From the NCBI GenBank assembly GCA_030437565.1, contig CP129291.1, forward strand, positions 2,294,001 through 2,358,000: DNA of 64,000 bases, written 5' to 3'. Of the stretch, positions 45,225-55,582 are shown one piece after another. Position 1 is the stretch's first letter. Each line of letters opens with the position of its first letter. The DNA comes from Terrilactibacillus sp. S3-3 (lineage in GTDB: Bacteria; Bacillota; Bacilli; Bacillales; Sporolactobacillaceae). The translations under genes were made by a program, and so were the position numbers. The notes under the pieces were generated by a model. That model was not told the DNA's origin. It saw only the letters and a program-made list of their open reading frames with translations, and searched no databases.

Positions 45225-46363
45225 ACCCTCTCTCCCCCTGTTTAACCAAATTTGATCTTTTCATGTTTACAAAAGCGGAAATATTTATTAAAACTCCGAT
45301 GGTGAACATCATGATCACCAAGGAGGAACCCCCGTAGCTGACAAAAGGCAGCGTCACGCCGGTAACCGGAATCAAACCGGTCGCGGCACCAAGATTGACG
45401 AATGTCTGAATGGCAATCAGGGCGGATATACCTATCGCCAGCAGACTGCCGAAAACATCTTTGCAGCGGATAGCAATAACCAGGCCTTTTAGTACAAGAA
45501 AAGCCAGGCAGAAAACGACAAATAATATGCCGAATAGTCCCAGTTCTTCGCCGATTACGGCAATGATGAAATCGGTGTGCGGTTCCGGCAAAAAGCCGGC
45601 TTTTTCAATACTATGGCCAAGCCCTTTGCCCGGTCAATCCGCCGGAAGCAATCGCAATATATGAATTAATCAGCTGATGCCCGGTTGTTTGGGCAACCGA
45701 AAACGGATGATAGGCAGCCACAAAGCGAGCGGACTGAACTTTGCTCAGGAAAAACATGAACATTGCCGATACCGTAACAATCGACAGGGCCAATAAAGAG
45801 ACAAGATGTCTCATCTGCAAACCCGAGCAAAGAATAATGGTTCCTGAAACACCGGCAATAATCATCGCTGTCCCGAGATCGGGTTCCATGGCGACAAGCA
45901 GGAAAAAGAAGACGATCATGATGAGAGGCGGCGCAACCGCTGTCTTGAAATTTGCAATGGAGTCCTGCTTGTTTGAAAATACCGACGCCAAATAAATCAC
46001 GATAGTGACTTTGACAATTTCGGACGGCTGAATATGGAGGGGCCCGATCGCAAACCATGACTGGGCATTGTTTGCCGTATGGCCAATAAAAGAGAGCAAA
46101 ATGAGCATTCCCGCAGAAATGACAATCAGCATTTAAACAATTGATTTGTACGCCTGGTAAGGGATAACCATACCAAGCAGTCCGCATGGAAGCGCTATCA
46201 TACACCAAATGAACTGTTTTACAAATATGTAATTCGGAGGTTCCTGACTCAAAACGGACCAAACCGAGCTGGCGCTGTAAACCATTACAAGACCGAATCC
46301 CGTCAGGAGAGCAACGGTCACGAGCAAAGAATAGTCATAATAACGAAATAGTTTCTTTAACAT
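45205..46363 (-). CDS. ftsW: SEDS-family division polymerase FtsW (frameshifted)
   Basis: FtsW polymerises septal peptidoglycan with PBP 2B. The protein of about 386 residues shows [53 protein letters not shown] and [11 protein letters not shown]. The start is [12 protein letters not shown] at 46363 with a GGGTG site. Frame changes lie near 46130 and 45595-45635. It overlaps pycA, which is the conserved Bacillales order. Confidence 0.91.
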
Positions 46364-46527
46364 ATGTTCACCCATTTGCTTAGTTAATACTCAAAAATTC
46401 GCTATTGATAGGTTATTTCCTGCCGTGATTTCATTAAGAACAAAATTCGAATGATTATCTAATCATGATGATTACTTTTATTTGGAACCTTAGGCCCCCC
46501 ATTCTTGAAGACAACAGCAGGGGGAGA

Positions 46528-46599
46528 GTGAAAGGCCAGTTAACCAGACGCGATTCACCTAATAAAAGGGCAGGAAAGGCAGCGGCCGTGCCTGATTGA
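46528..46599 (+). CDS. Possible small basic peptide before an orphan terminator
   Basis: A 23-codon frame starts with GTG three bases after a GGGGGAG site and reads VKGQLTRRDSPNKRAGK then AAAVPD. It is followed at once by a terminator on the same strand. It lies alone in the 389-base gap between ftsW and ylaN. Lys/Arg-rich composition resembles small spore proteins only loosely. No family was recognised. Confidence 0.3.
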   Translation: MKGQLTRRDSPNKRAGKAAAVPD

Positions 46600-46622
46600 T
46601 AAAATTCGGCCGCCATTTTTTT
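46582..46622 (+). terminator. Plus-strand terminator between ftsW and ylaN
   Basis: GCGGCCG (46582-46588) pairs with CGGCCGC (46607-46613), followed by a run of T on the plus strand. Both flanking genes run the other way, so it implies a short plus-strand transcript. Confidence 0.55.
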
Positions 46623-46752
46623 AAAGCCGTCTTAAAAAAATTTTTTTTAACTTCGGCTTAGAGACTCGCCTTAACCTGCTTTCAGCAAATCACATCTTTT
46701 AAAAAAAAAATCAAACCATCTCACTTAGAAGCAGCGGACGGTTTGAATATCG

Positions 46753-47037
46753 TTATTTATTACGCGTCGATGCTTCATGGAGAGCCGAAAGCTGTCTTTC
46801 CAAAGAACCTAAAAGTTCTTTGCCCTCTTGTTCGTGAACAAGTCCCAATCGAACAGCATAATCAATCTCCCTAGACAAACCAAACATCTGCGTATCCAAT
46901 ACTTCTTCATAGAGAGGGCATTGAGGCATCGTCAAATTCTCCATCTGCACCTCTATTAACTTCAGGATCTTATGAGCATCAGCTTTCAGCAACTGATAGG
47001 CTTTTTCATGATGTCCGATTGCTATCTCAGTAGACAA
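46753..47037 (-). CDS. ylaN: YlaN, UPF0358 iron-related protein
   Basis: An intact 94-residue cytosolic protein beginning [20 protein letters not shown], with [20 protein letters not shown] and AVRLGLV, the conserved YlaN pattern. YlaN homologues help cells grow under low iron, probably by countering Fur. It lies upstream of ftsW as in B. subtilis. Confidence 0.9.
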   Translation of the reverse strand: MSTEIAIGHHEKAYQLLKADAHKILKLIEVQMENLTMPQCPLYEEVLDTQMFGLSREIDYAVRLGLVHEQEGKELLGSLERQLSALHEASTRNK

Positions 47038-47262
47038 TATGATCCCCTCCGCTATTGATCATCCTAAATTTCATATTACCTTTAACGTCCACAAAAAGCA
47101 AGAATTATTGCTGTGCGGCTTTTTCAGCCTTCTCAATACCTATGCCCGCCGCATGTTTGAATATTTCAGGCTGAAAAAAATCCTGCCCGGGAATGACATT
47201 TATCTATTTTATCCTTATGCTATAATAAGTAAAAACAATGCATTCAATAGGAGGCTATCTAT

Positions 47263-47764
47263 TTGCATACCATTTTGCCATTGACGGGAAAAGTTAAATT
47301 TTCGATTACGCTCGATCCGAGCAGTTGGATCTTTGATGATCGGAAAATAGAGTGGAACGACTTCCTTGAGGAAGCCAAAAATGGCTCAGGCGACATTATG
47401 GAAGATGAGACAAAGGTTTATGAACGTGAAATCAAGGCGCTGAGCAAAAAGTTAGGAAAACCTGCAGATGGCAAACACATTCGCCGTTATTCAAAACAGC
47501 AATGGCTGACCGATTCTTTTGTTATTCCCGCGAGGCCTTTCATCGATAATGCCGAGCCTTTAGAAGAAGCGGCAACAGTTATTTTTCATCAAAAAAATGG
47601 CGAACGCTATTCGCTTCCTCTTGAAGACGTCCGAAAAGGTGTTTTTTGCATTTTCAAAAGATGGAAAAGCGATTGTCGATGACGGTCCTCTTTATTTTTA
47701 TTACGGAAATGGGACAAACGCATCCAATCCTGTTAAAGGTATTGAAAAAATTGAGATTGATTAA
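47263..47764 (+). CDS. YlaL-like conserved hypothetical protein (frameshifted)
   Basis: A soluble protein of about 166 residues with a TTG start at 47263 after AGGAGG; the -10 box TATAAT lies at 47221-47226. It begins LHTILPLTGKVKFSITLDPS, then WIFDDRKIEWNDFLEE, YSKQQWLTDSFVIPARPF and ends in GIEKIEID. One frame change lies near 47640 at a T run. Position next to ylaN and opposite strand match B. subtilis ylaL; its function is unknown. Confidence 0.7.
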
Positions 47765-47802
47765 TTCGAGAGCGCTTAACAGCAATGAAAAAACAGCCTT
47801 TC

Positions 47803-47834
47803 AAAAAAAGCTCCGCCATAGCGGAGTTTTTTTT
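47803..47834 (+). terminator. Terminator of the YlaL-like gene
   Basis: CTCCGC / GCGGAG with a CATA loop, extended by A/T pairs and eight T on the plus strand. Confidence 0.9.
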
Positions 47835-47900
47835 CCTGTCTGTATGAGAAAGTGCCGATTGCGAATACTAACGGTATCATTGTCAACAGGAGATTAACCA

Positions 47901-48691
47901 ATGAGCCGATTCCGACAAGCCATATTTATTTCTTTCGCTATCGTTTTCCTAACAAGTTCAATATCTCAGACCGCATTTGCCAACATTGATCGTGAAAAGT
48001 ATGAACAAAAAGGAGACGTTGTTTTTGGGAAGTCCCGGCTAGCAAAAAAGTGGTGGCACTGACTTTTGACGACGGTCCCGATCCGGTTTACACCCCCAAA
48101 GTATTGGATATTCTAAAAAAGAATCATGCCAAAGCCACTTTTTTTCTGATTGGAAAACATATGGAAGAATACCCTGAAATTGTCACCCGTGAGGTTCGTG
48201 AAGGGCATGAACTCGGCAATCATACTTATTCTCACGTTGTCCTTTTAAGAAAATCAAAATCAGAGTTTCAGGAAGAAATAAACAAAACCGAACAATTGAT
48301 TAACGAATTTCAAAGACCGCCAAAGATAAATATCCTTCGCCCGCCACGCGGACGTATCAATAATAGAACCGTGTTTTTGTCTCATAAGCTCCATTTTGAA
48401 ATTGTCCTCTGGCACCAAGATCCGGGCGATTGGGCCCAGCCGGGAGTATCAAGAATCATCAGACGTGTCCTAAGCGGCATTCATAAAGGAGATATCATCT
48501 TATTGCACGATGCCGGCGGAAACCAGAAGCAAACGGTGGCAGCGCTGAAAGTGATCATCCCTCTCCTGAAAAAACGAGGATACCGATTTGTCACGCTTTA
48601 CGAATTGTTAAAATATAGTAAAAAATATGATCGCCTGTATAATTTCGGCTTAGAAAACATCCTGGGGAAACCGAATACACCCTATCATTGA
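47901..48691 (+). CDS. Secreted polysaccharide deacetylase, NodB type (frameshifted)
   Basis: A carbohydrate esterase 4 protein of about 263 residues. A signal peptide of 28 residues ends at AFA. The NodB domain has the catalytic and metal motifs ALTFDDGPDP, GHELGNHTYSH, LRPPRGRIN, HQDPGDWAQP and DIILLHDAGG. It probably removes acetyl groups from peptidoglycan MurNAc or GlcNAc, as in PdaA-type enzymes. ATG 47901 follows AGGAGA. An extra T near 48022-48030 breaks the frame. It sits where ylaJ-ylaK lie in B. subtilis. Confidence 0.87.
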
Positions 48692-48802
48692 TACAAAAAA
48701 GAGTTGAATGACGAAATTCGCCTTTGAATTGCCTGATCTAGAAATTTGCCGCCGTGCAACTTTATCCAATTAATATGGCCGTATAGCACGATAAGCTGCA
48801 TT

Positions 48803-48832
48803 TTGCTTATTCCGCTAAAAACCTGCTATACT
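48803..48832 (+). promoter_or_regulatory. Promoter of ylaI
   Basis: TTGCTT at 48803-48808 and TATACT at 48827-48832 are 18 bases apart, 20 bases before the start codon. Confidence 0.6.
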
Positions 48833-48852
48833 GAAAAAGGGGTGACCTGATC

Positions 48853-49065
48853 ATGCGTGTGAAATGTATACTATGCGATAAAATAGACATATTGGATGAT
48901 GATTCACTAACTGCAAAACGATTGAGAAACCGGCCCATTCACACCTATATGTGCGCCGACTGCTCCAAACGGATTAGTGAACGCACCCGTGAACGATGGG
49001 CAACCGGAAAGTTTACGCTCCATCTCCCCAAGCCAAAAAGATCTCGCCAAATTAAACGGAAATAG
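48853..49065 (+). CDS. ylaI: YlaI, small zinc-ribbon protein
   Basis: An intact 70-residue protein. It begins MRVKCILCDKIDILDDDS and has CxxC at residues 5-8 and again at MCADC; the second half is basic, with RERWATGKFTLHLPKPK. The pattern matches YlaI, a protein of unknown role with a predicted zinc site. A GGGGTG site precedes the ATG. Confidence 0.88.
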   Translation: MRVKCILCDKIDILDDDSLTAKRLRNRPIHTYMCADCSKRISERTRERWATGKFTLHLPKPKRSRQIKRK

Positions 49066-49112
49066 CAAAAAAGTTGAAAAAAGGTCTTCTAAACCTCAGG
49101 TTTTAAAAAAAT

Positions 49113-49150
49113 AAAAGAAGCTTGCGCAATATTTGCAAGCTTCTTTTTTA
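49113..49150. terminator. Bidirectional terminator between ylaI and typA
   Basis: Stem AAGAAGCTTGC (49115-49125) with GCAAGCTTCTT (49135-49145), flanked by A runs on the left and T runs on the right. The two converging genes both end here. Confidence 0.88.
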
Positions 49151-49152
49151 TT

Positions 49153-50999
49153 TTATTTGGAAACTTTATTGCCCCGTCTCTGTGACCGTTCTCGTTCACC
49201 CTTCTCCAAAATCTTCTTGCGCATTCTCACACTTTTCGGTGTGATTTCGCAATATTCGTCATCATTTAGATAAGCCAGCGAATCCTCTAGAGACATCTTT
49301 CTTGGTTCTTTCAGCGTGACCGTTTGGTCCTTGGTCGCCGAACGAACGTTGGTCGCATGCTTCGCTCTTGTCACGTTAACAGTCAAATCATTTTCGCGGT
49401 TATGTTCACCGACAATCATGCCTTCGTAGACCTGAACACCCGGTCCAAGGAACATGACCCCTCTATCCTCAAGCTGTCCGAGTGAATACGCCGTCGTTTG
49501 ACCTGTGTCCATTGAAATCAAGACACCTTGGCGCCTGCCGCCGATTTCTTCTTTAACTAGCGGAGCAAAATGATCAAAGCTGTGGTTCATGATGCCATAA
49601 CCGCGTGTTTCTGTCATGAAGTTGCGGCGATAGCCGATCAGCCCGCCCGCGCGAAGGAATCATGAATTCCAGGCGGCTTTGTCCAGGCTGCTCTTGTTCC
49701 ATGTTAAGCAGCTCAGCCTTTCTTTTGCCAAGCGATTCGATGACTGAACCGACGTATTCCTCAGGAACATCGATCTGCACTCTTTCAAAAGGCTCGCACA
49801 TTTTGCCGTCAATTTCCTTGGTAATGACCGTCGGTTTCGAAACGGCAAGTTCATAACCTTCTCTCCGCATCGTTTCAATCAAAATGGACAAGTGCAGTTC
49901 GCCGCGCCCGGATACAATCCACGAATCATGGGACCCTGAAGCGGCTTCAACCCGCAGACTGACATCTCTTTCCGTTTCGGCATACAAACGTTCTTCCAGC
50001 TTGCGGCTCGTTACATATTCGCCTTCTTTGCCGGCAAACGGGCTCGTATTGGGCAAAAACGTCATTTTCAATGTCGGTTCGTCAATCTTCAGCGGAGGAA
50101 GCGGATCAATGGCGTTGACGTCGTTGATCGTATCACCGATGTAATGTCGCTGACCCCTGTAATCGCAATAATTTCACCGGCAGACGCTTCCTGAATTTCC
50201 ACACGTTTCAAGGCATAAAAGCCGAAAAGCTTCGTCACCCGGAAGTTTTCCGTCTTCCTGTCATTTTTAACAAGTGTCGCTTGTTCACCGACTTTAATCG
50301 AACCGCGATAAATGCGGCCGATGCCGATCCGGCCGACATAGTCATTGTAATCCAGCATCGTGACCTGGAATTGCAAACTTTCGTCACGATTATCAATTGG
50401 TGCCGGCACATATTTAATGATTGTATCCAGCACAATGCTCATGTCTTGATCAACATGTTCGGGATCAGTCCCCGCGACGCCATTGACTGCCGACGTGTAC
50501 ACAACCGGAAATTCCAGTTGATCTTCATCCGCACCCAAATCAATAAACAAGTCAATCACTTCATCGACAACTTCCGCCGGCCTGGCCATTGGTTTATCAA
50601 TCTTGTTGACGACGACAATAGGTTTCAGATGTTGTTCCAGTGCTTTTTCTTAAGCACGAACCGCGTCTGAGGCATGCAGCCTTCATAGGCATCAACGAGC
50701 AGCAGCACGCCGTCAACCATTTTCATAATTCGTTCAACTTCACCGCCAAAATCGGCGTGACCGGGCGTGTCCACGACATTTATCCGATAATCTTTATAAG
50801 AAAGGCTCGTGTTTTTCGCAAGGATGGTAATCCCGCGTTCTCTTTCGATCGCATTGGAGTCCATCGCCCGTTCATTGATTTGCTGGTTCTTGCGAAATGT
50901 TCCAGATTGCATAAGCAATTTATCCACCAACGTCGTTTTACCATGGTCAACGTGAGCGATAATCGCGATATTCCGTAACTCTTCTCTGCGTTTTGTCAT
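49153..50999 (-). CDS. typA: Ribosome-associated GTPase TypA/BipA (frameshifted)
   Basis: TypA/BipA is a translational GTPase that helps ribosome assembly, mostly in the cold. The order is G1 [14 protein letters not shown], the switch region [14 protein letters not shown]3 [15 protein letters not shown], and later domains with [20 protein letters not shown] and the C-terminal [12 protein letters not shown]. About 615 residues matches the family. Frame changes lie near 50600-50650, 50070-50140 and 49600-49655. Missing G4 (NKID) residues fall on the first break. Confidence 0.93.
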
Positions 51000-51118
51000 T
51001 TCTTTAAACTCTCCTCATCGTTCCAATAAACCATATGATTATACCATAAAAAAAAAACATGTTCGTTAATTGTTATTTTTTCAATTAGCCTTTATCATAG
51101 GCTTAGGGAGGTGAAATC

Positions 51119-51293
51119 ATGAAAAATTTTGTTTTGATTATTCGCTATTCTTGCCGTCATTAGCCTTGTCGGCATTGGCGGAGGCATTGCGTACGGCAAC
51201 GCTATTATCAGTATTTTATCCATAATTGGTGTCTTTATTTTCATGGGACTCGGTTTTTATATTAAAAATAAAGCGTCTGCAGGAAACAAATAG
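51119..51293 (+). CDS. ylaF: YlaF, DUF5325 small membrane protein (frameshifted)
   Basis: A short membrane protein of about 57 residues, too short and broken to show as a single frame. ATG 51119 follows GGGAGG. Two hydrophobic segments (AILAVISLVGIGGGIAYG and a following ILSIIGVFIFMGLGFY) end in NKASAGNK. An extra base or two near 51139 breaks the frame after MKNFVL. Position next to typA matches ylaF. Function unknown. Confidence 0.7.
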
Positions 51294-51315
51294 CCTTGTT
51301 GAATAGAGAAAACCA

Positions 51316-51355
51316 GGCGGCGCCCCGCCCGAAGCTTGGGAGCGCCGTTTTTTTT
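51316..51355 (+). terminator. Terminator of ylaF
   Basis: CGGCGC (51318-51323) with GCGCCG (51342-51347), further G/C pairs inside, and eight T on the plus strand. Confidence 0.85.
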
Positions 51356-51450
51356 GCTGCATAGTGCCTTATTTTAAGCAAAAGCGGTTTTGTCCGAGCT
51401 GGGGCCATCGAGCGGAAAATAACACCAGCCCCAAAAATTAACTGACATGA

Positions 51451-52278
51451 TTAGTTTGGATTTTCAAATAATTTCCCTTGTGACCTCTGTTCTTGAATAT
51501 GGGCAATAATTTCATCATGCAAACCTTTTTTCCCTGCCATTACGGAATTTTTGCGAACCATATCAATCGGCAGACCGTCGGCTCTCGTGTAAACACCGCC
51601 CACTTCTTTTATTAAAATAAGCCCGGCCGCAAAATCCCACGGTACAGCCGCATCGTGAAATAACCGTCCAATAAACCGGCGGCGACATAAGCGAGTTCGA
51701 TGGCTGCTGATCCGTATGCCCGGGTTCCGCGGATTTCGTGAGCAACGACCGCCATAATACTCGGATCAATGCGGGGGTTTTTTTGCACCCATGTGACATT
51801 AAGCCCAAGCAGCGCATCTTTTTTTTTTATGTCTTTTAGCGGTGCAAGGCGCCGCTGGTTCAGGAATGCGCCATTTCCCGACATGCAATGGTATAGATCA
51901 TCATTCATCACGTCATAAATAAAAGCGGCTTTGCCTTCACCATTCTCATAAATACCGATAGAAATGGCAAAATGGCGTTTTTGCAGAACGAAATTCATCG
52001 TCCCGTCAATCGGGATCCACATACCATATCACACCATCAGTGGAATCAATTCTATCCCCGAAGCCCTCCTCAGAGATGATTCGATGATCCGGGTAAGTGC
52101 TTTTAATCCGGCTTACAAAAAACTGTTCGATCGTTTTAATATTGGTCACAAGATCGTTATGGGAACTTTTATATTGCACGTCCAAGGTTGCGGCCAGAGA
52201 TTGTTTGAGCAATGCTCCGGCTTCCAATATCCATCCAGTCGCCTTTTCTTCCAAAACGAACCATTCTTCTTTGTTCAT
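51451..52278 (-). CDS. suhB: Inositol monophosphatase-family protein YktC (frameshifted)
   Basis: A magnesium-dependent phosphatase of about 275 residues. The metal motif WYVDPIDGTMNFV is present after joining the parts, preceded by IISEEGFGD; downstream are GSAAIELAYVAAG and the second metal site VPWDFAAGLILIKEVGG. It likely hydrolyses inositol-1-phosphate or similar phosphates. Frame changes lie near 52005-52020 and 51640-51655. It has the same relative position as yktC. Confidence 0.87.
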
Positions 52279-52317
52279 CTTTTATCTCCTGACCTTGTCT
52301 CTATTCGTGTTATTTAT

Positions 52318-52534
52318 CCCGCATTAACGGGCAAGTAAGACTCCCGCCTCAAAGCTGCAATGAATTCGAAGAAGCATAGGCGGGAGATAACTGCCCGTAA
52401 AAGCCCGATCTTAGGAACACAGACTAAAGGCGCCACATCCTGTGGCAACGTCTGTGTGACCCACATCCTGTGGGCCGCAACTAACAATCAGTGGGTGATG
52501 GAAGAAAACTCCTCTCCTCTGATTGAAGTTTCAC
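52318..52534 (+). mobile_element. Solo IS200/IS605-like element (omega-RNA-like), copy 2
   Basis: A 217-base element directly after TTTAT (52313-52317), same orientation as copy 1. It shares CCCGCATTAACGGGC, GTAAGACTCCC, TGAATTCGAAGAAGC, ACTGCCCGTAAA, AACTAACAATCAGTGGG and TGATTGAAGTTTCAC. The second stem is CTCCCGCCT / AGGCGGGAG, a compensated version of copy 1. An extra domain has ACACAGAC / GTCTGTGT, GCCACA / TGTGGC and CCCACA / TGTGGG. No transposase or tnpB is present. The gap 52279-52713 has no gene. Confidence 0.55.
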
Positions 52535-52633
52535 TTGATCGTTTTTCATCCACCATTAGTATGTCATAATCACCGCCCTTAGTAAACCTGAGACCTATAT
52601 GACGGGCAGACATCTTGCGAATCTCTGTAACAT

Positions 52634-52668
52634 GCAAAAAAGTCCCCCCTTAAAAAGCGAGGGAGGAC
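52634..52668 (-). terminator. Terminator of the YkzI-like gene
   Basis: GTCCCCCCTT / GAGGGAGGAC around a short loop, with a T run on the minus strand. It lies 46 bases after the stop codon. Confidence 0.75.
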
Positions 52669-52713
52669 AGACAAGAATTCAGGCTGCCGCTTGCAGCAGC
52701 CGTTATCCAATTT

Positions 52714-52905
52714 TCACACTTCTAATTGAATCATTTCCTGTCTAAGTTTTTCAAGCCGCTCTTTGCACGTTTTAATGGTAGCGTAATCATTTTGTAAAAT
52801 CGCTTGGTGCAGGGTTGCCAATTCGTAATCAATTTCCATTCTCACAACAGGAATTCTTTTTTTTTCTGCATCTTGTCGTCTCAATGTTTGGATCACCTGT
52901 TTCAT
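52714..52905 (-). CDS. Small charged protein, YkzI-like
   Basis: An intact 63-residue cytosolic protein. MKQVIQTLRRQDAEKKRIPV, RMEIDYELATLHQAI and CKERLEKLRQEM are largely helical and charged. It lies between the yktB and yktC homologues, like ykzI in B. subtilis; that match rests mostly on position. Function unknown. Confidence 0.55.
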   Translation of the reverse strand: MKQVIQTLRRQDAEKKRIPVVRMEIDYELATLHQAILQNDYATIKTCKERLEKLRQEMIQLEV

Positions 52906-53103
52906 GGTTACCTACACATCCCTTCATTCATTTGTCTAAAACAACTTGCTCACCATCAAGTGACACAATATTCTGATATTGTTTTTAACAGAGGAGTTAT
53001 TAATAATCTATGTTGTTGATCCATTCTATGCAACTACCGGCTGCTTCTTGCTTATTAAATTCCTCTTATGCCCCGATTTTAAACCTGTTCGTTTCAATAA
53101 TAG

Positions 53104-53131
53104 TTGTGTTAAACTAATGATACGATATACA
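53104..53131 (+). promoter_or_regulatory. Candidate promoter of yktB
   Basis: TTGTGT at 53104-53109 and TATACA at 53126-53131, 16 bases apart, 32 bases before the start codon. Confidence 0.45.
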
Positions 53132-53163
53132 ATCTGAAAAAAAACGCTAAAGGAGAAAAATCC

Positions 53164-53806
53164 GTGCAATTTAGTGGTTTTAACGCTCAAGATTTTAACG
53201 TATTTCAAATAAATGGATTAAATGAGAGAATGGACGCCATCAAACGGCTGATCCGGCCAAAATTTCAGCAGCTTGACGAGCAGCTGACCCCTTTTTTATC
53301 GGCATTAACCGGTCAGGACATCTATCCTCACATAGCGAAACATGCCAGAAGAACGGTCAACCCGCCGGACAGCACGTGGATCGCTTTTGCGGCCAGCAAA
53401 AGGGGGTACAAAAAATATCCGCATTTCCAAATCGGGCTGTGGAGGGCGCATATCTTTCTCTGGTTCGCCTGTTTTAATGAATTGGAAGTAAAATCGGCGC
53501 TGTCCGCTTCACTGCTGAGCCATGAACGAGACGTTTTCAATCATATACCCAGCCAGTTTGTATGGTCCCTGGATCACACAGTACCTGCTGTCATTCCCCA
53601 AGAAACGCTGTCTCCGGCTGGGTTTCACTCTATGGTTGAACGGGCTTGGAACAATCAAAAAATCAGAACTCCTTTGCGGGCTGCGTATTGACAAAGAAAA
53701 TGAGATTGCCGGAAGCGGCGAAGCTTTGCTGCGGCTTTTTAAAGACAGTCTGGAAAAACTTCTTCCTCTTTACAAAGAAGCCAGTGAATGTATGCCGAAC
53801 CGTTAA
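53164..53806 (+). CDS. yktB: YktB, DUF1054 protein (frameshifted)
   Basis: A soluble protein of about 214 residues. FSGFNAQDFNVFQINGLNER, LTGQDIYPHIAKHARRTV and PPDSTWIAFAASKRGYKKYP are the DUF1054 core. Start GTG 53164 after AAAGGAG. A frame change near 53655-53670 joins to LCGLRIDKENEIAGSG. Function unknown. It lies beside the speA-like gene as in B. subtilis. Confidence 0.85.
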
Positions 53807-53930
53807 AATCTCGAAAATTGCTATTCTATTAAAAGCGCCGCAAAGCCCGGGCGGCTTAGAGGCTGAACTGCCTTTGATTCGTCTGTCCGGCTCGCTGCTT
53901 AAATCAGAAAAATAAAGCGAGGTGCCTTGA

Positions 53931-55405
53931 TTGCATCAAAGTGAAACCCCTCTATTCTCAGGGTTGCTCGAACATATACATGCCAATCCCCTTCCATTTC
54001 ACATACCCGGCCATAAAAGCGGGCGGGGAATGGATCCTGAATTCCGGCGTTTTATCGGAAAAAATGCGTTGTCGATCGACTTGATAAACATTGCTCCGCT
54101 GGATGATTTGCATCAGCCCCATGGAATGATTCATGACGCGCAAATGCTCGCCGCTGAAGCTTTTGGAGCAGATGCCACCTTTTTTTCCGTACAAGGGACG
54201 AGCGGAGCCATTATGGCCATGGTCCTTGCCGCCTGTTCTCCAGGAGACAAAATTATTGTTCCGAGGAATGTTCATAAATCGGTACTTACGGCGATCATCT
54301 TTTCAGGAGCAATGCCTGTTTTTGTCTATCCGGAGATTGACATGGAACTCGGCATCTCACACGGTGTCACCCCTGAAGCAATCGAGCACGCGCTCGATCA
54401 GCATCCGGATGCCAAAGCGGTTCTAGTGATCAACCCGACCTATTTTGGTATCGCCGGCGATTTAAAAACGATCGTTCAGATCAGCCATCGGGCTGGAGTT
54501 CCAGTACTCGTGGACGAAGCACACGGTGTCCATATCCATTTTCATGACGCGCTTCCTCTATCGGCCATGCAGGCAGGTGCCGACATGGCCGCTACAAGCG
54601 TCCATAAACTCGGCGGTTCATTAACACAAAGTTCAGAGTGTTAAACGTAAAAAAAGGGTTCGTCTCTATCCAAAGAGTTCAATCGATTATGAGCATGCTG
54701 ACAACAACGTCGACCTCTTACCTGCTGCTTGCTTCGCTGGATGTCGCGAGAAGATATCTGGCAACAGAGGGATACTCGCGGCTTTCCGAAACCATTGACC
54801 TTGCGGAAACTGCCAGAAAACGGATCAATACCATCGACCGTTTATACTGTGTCGGCAGAGAGCGGTTAACATCTAAGTCGACTTATGATCTAGATCCGAC
54901 TAAGCTGCTGATCTCTGTCAAAGAATGCGGTATCACAGGATATGATGCCGAAGTTTGGCTTAGAGAAAATTTTCACATTGAAGTCGAACTGTCCGATCTG
55001 TACAATATCTTGTGTATTGTGACTCCCGGTGACAATGCCAGCACCATTGACCGGCTTGTTAAGGCCCTGGAGACCTTTTCGAAAGTCTATTCGGAACGTA
55101 ACTTCGTACCGAAGCAGTTCCCCGTTCAGGTCCCGGACATGCCTAAGCTCTCGCTTTCGCCTCGCGATGCTTTTTATTCGGAGACAGAATCAATCCCTTT
55201 TTGGGAAGCTGAAGGACGAATTATGGCGGAATTTGTAATGGTATACCCGCCTGGTATTCCTATTCTGATGCCCGGAGAAATTATTACCCGGGAAAACTTG
55301 GAGTATATTAATGAAAATGTCGAAACAGGATTGCCGGTTCAAGGACCTGAGGATGACTCCTTGAGAACCTTAAAAGTGGTGAAAGCCGCACTGCCTATTA
55401 AATAA
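53931..55405 (+). CDS. speA: Orn/Lys/Arg decarboxylase family protein, SpeA-like (frameshifted)
   Basis: A PLP enzyme of about 491 residues. PFHIPGHKSGRG is near the start, the PLP site is TSVHKLGGSLTQSS with the Schiff-base lysine, and YPPGIPILMPGE is near the end, as in this family. In B. subtilis the gene in this place is arginine decarboxylase, which feeds polyamine synthesis; lysine or ornithine as substrate cannot be ruled out. A TTG start at 53931 follows GAGGTG. A frame change lies near 54635-54645. Confidence 0.85.
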
Positions 55406-55415
55406 TTGAGATTGC

Positions 55416-55453
55416 AAAAGCTGGCTGTTAAATCTTAACAGTCAGCTTTTTTT
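55416..55453 (+). terminator. Terminator of speA
   Basis: AAAGCTG-GCTGTTAA pairs with TTAACAG-TCAGCTTT around a short loop, followed by seven T on the plus strand. Confidence 0.88.
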
Positions 55454-55542
55454 AGTGTCAAATTTGCAAAATGAAAGTAACATATTCCCCGTTCTTTATC
55501 AGTTTGGTAACATTCAGATGAAATAACATGATAAAATCAAAC

Positions 55543-55577
55543 AAAAAGAGCCACCCCATTGGGATAGCTCTCTTTTC
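55543..55577 (-). terminator. Terminator of the pdh operon
   Basis: AGAGC..CCCC / GGGG..GCTCT hairpin with a T-rich tail on the minus strand, directly after the pdhD stop. Confidence 0.75.
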
Positions 55578-55582
55578 TTTTA

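Noticed and set aside
47039..47284. 81-codon plus-strand frame before the YlaL-like gene
   Set aside because: It overlaps the YlaL-like start and its -10 box, and has no ribosome site.
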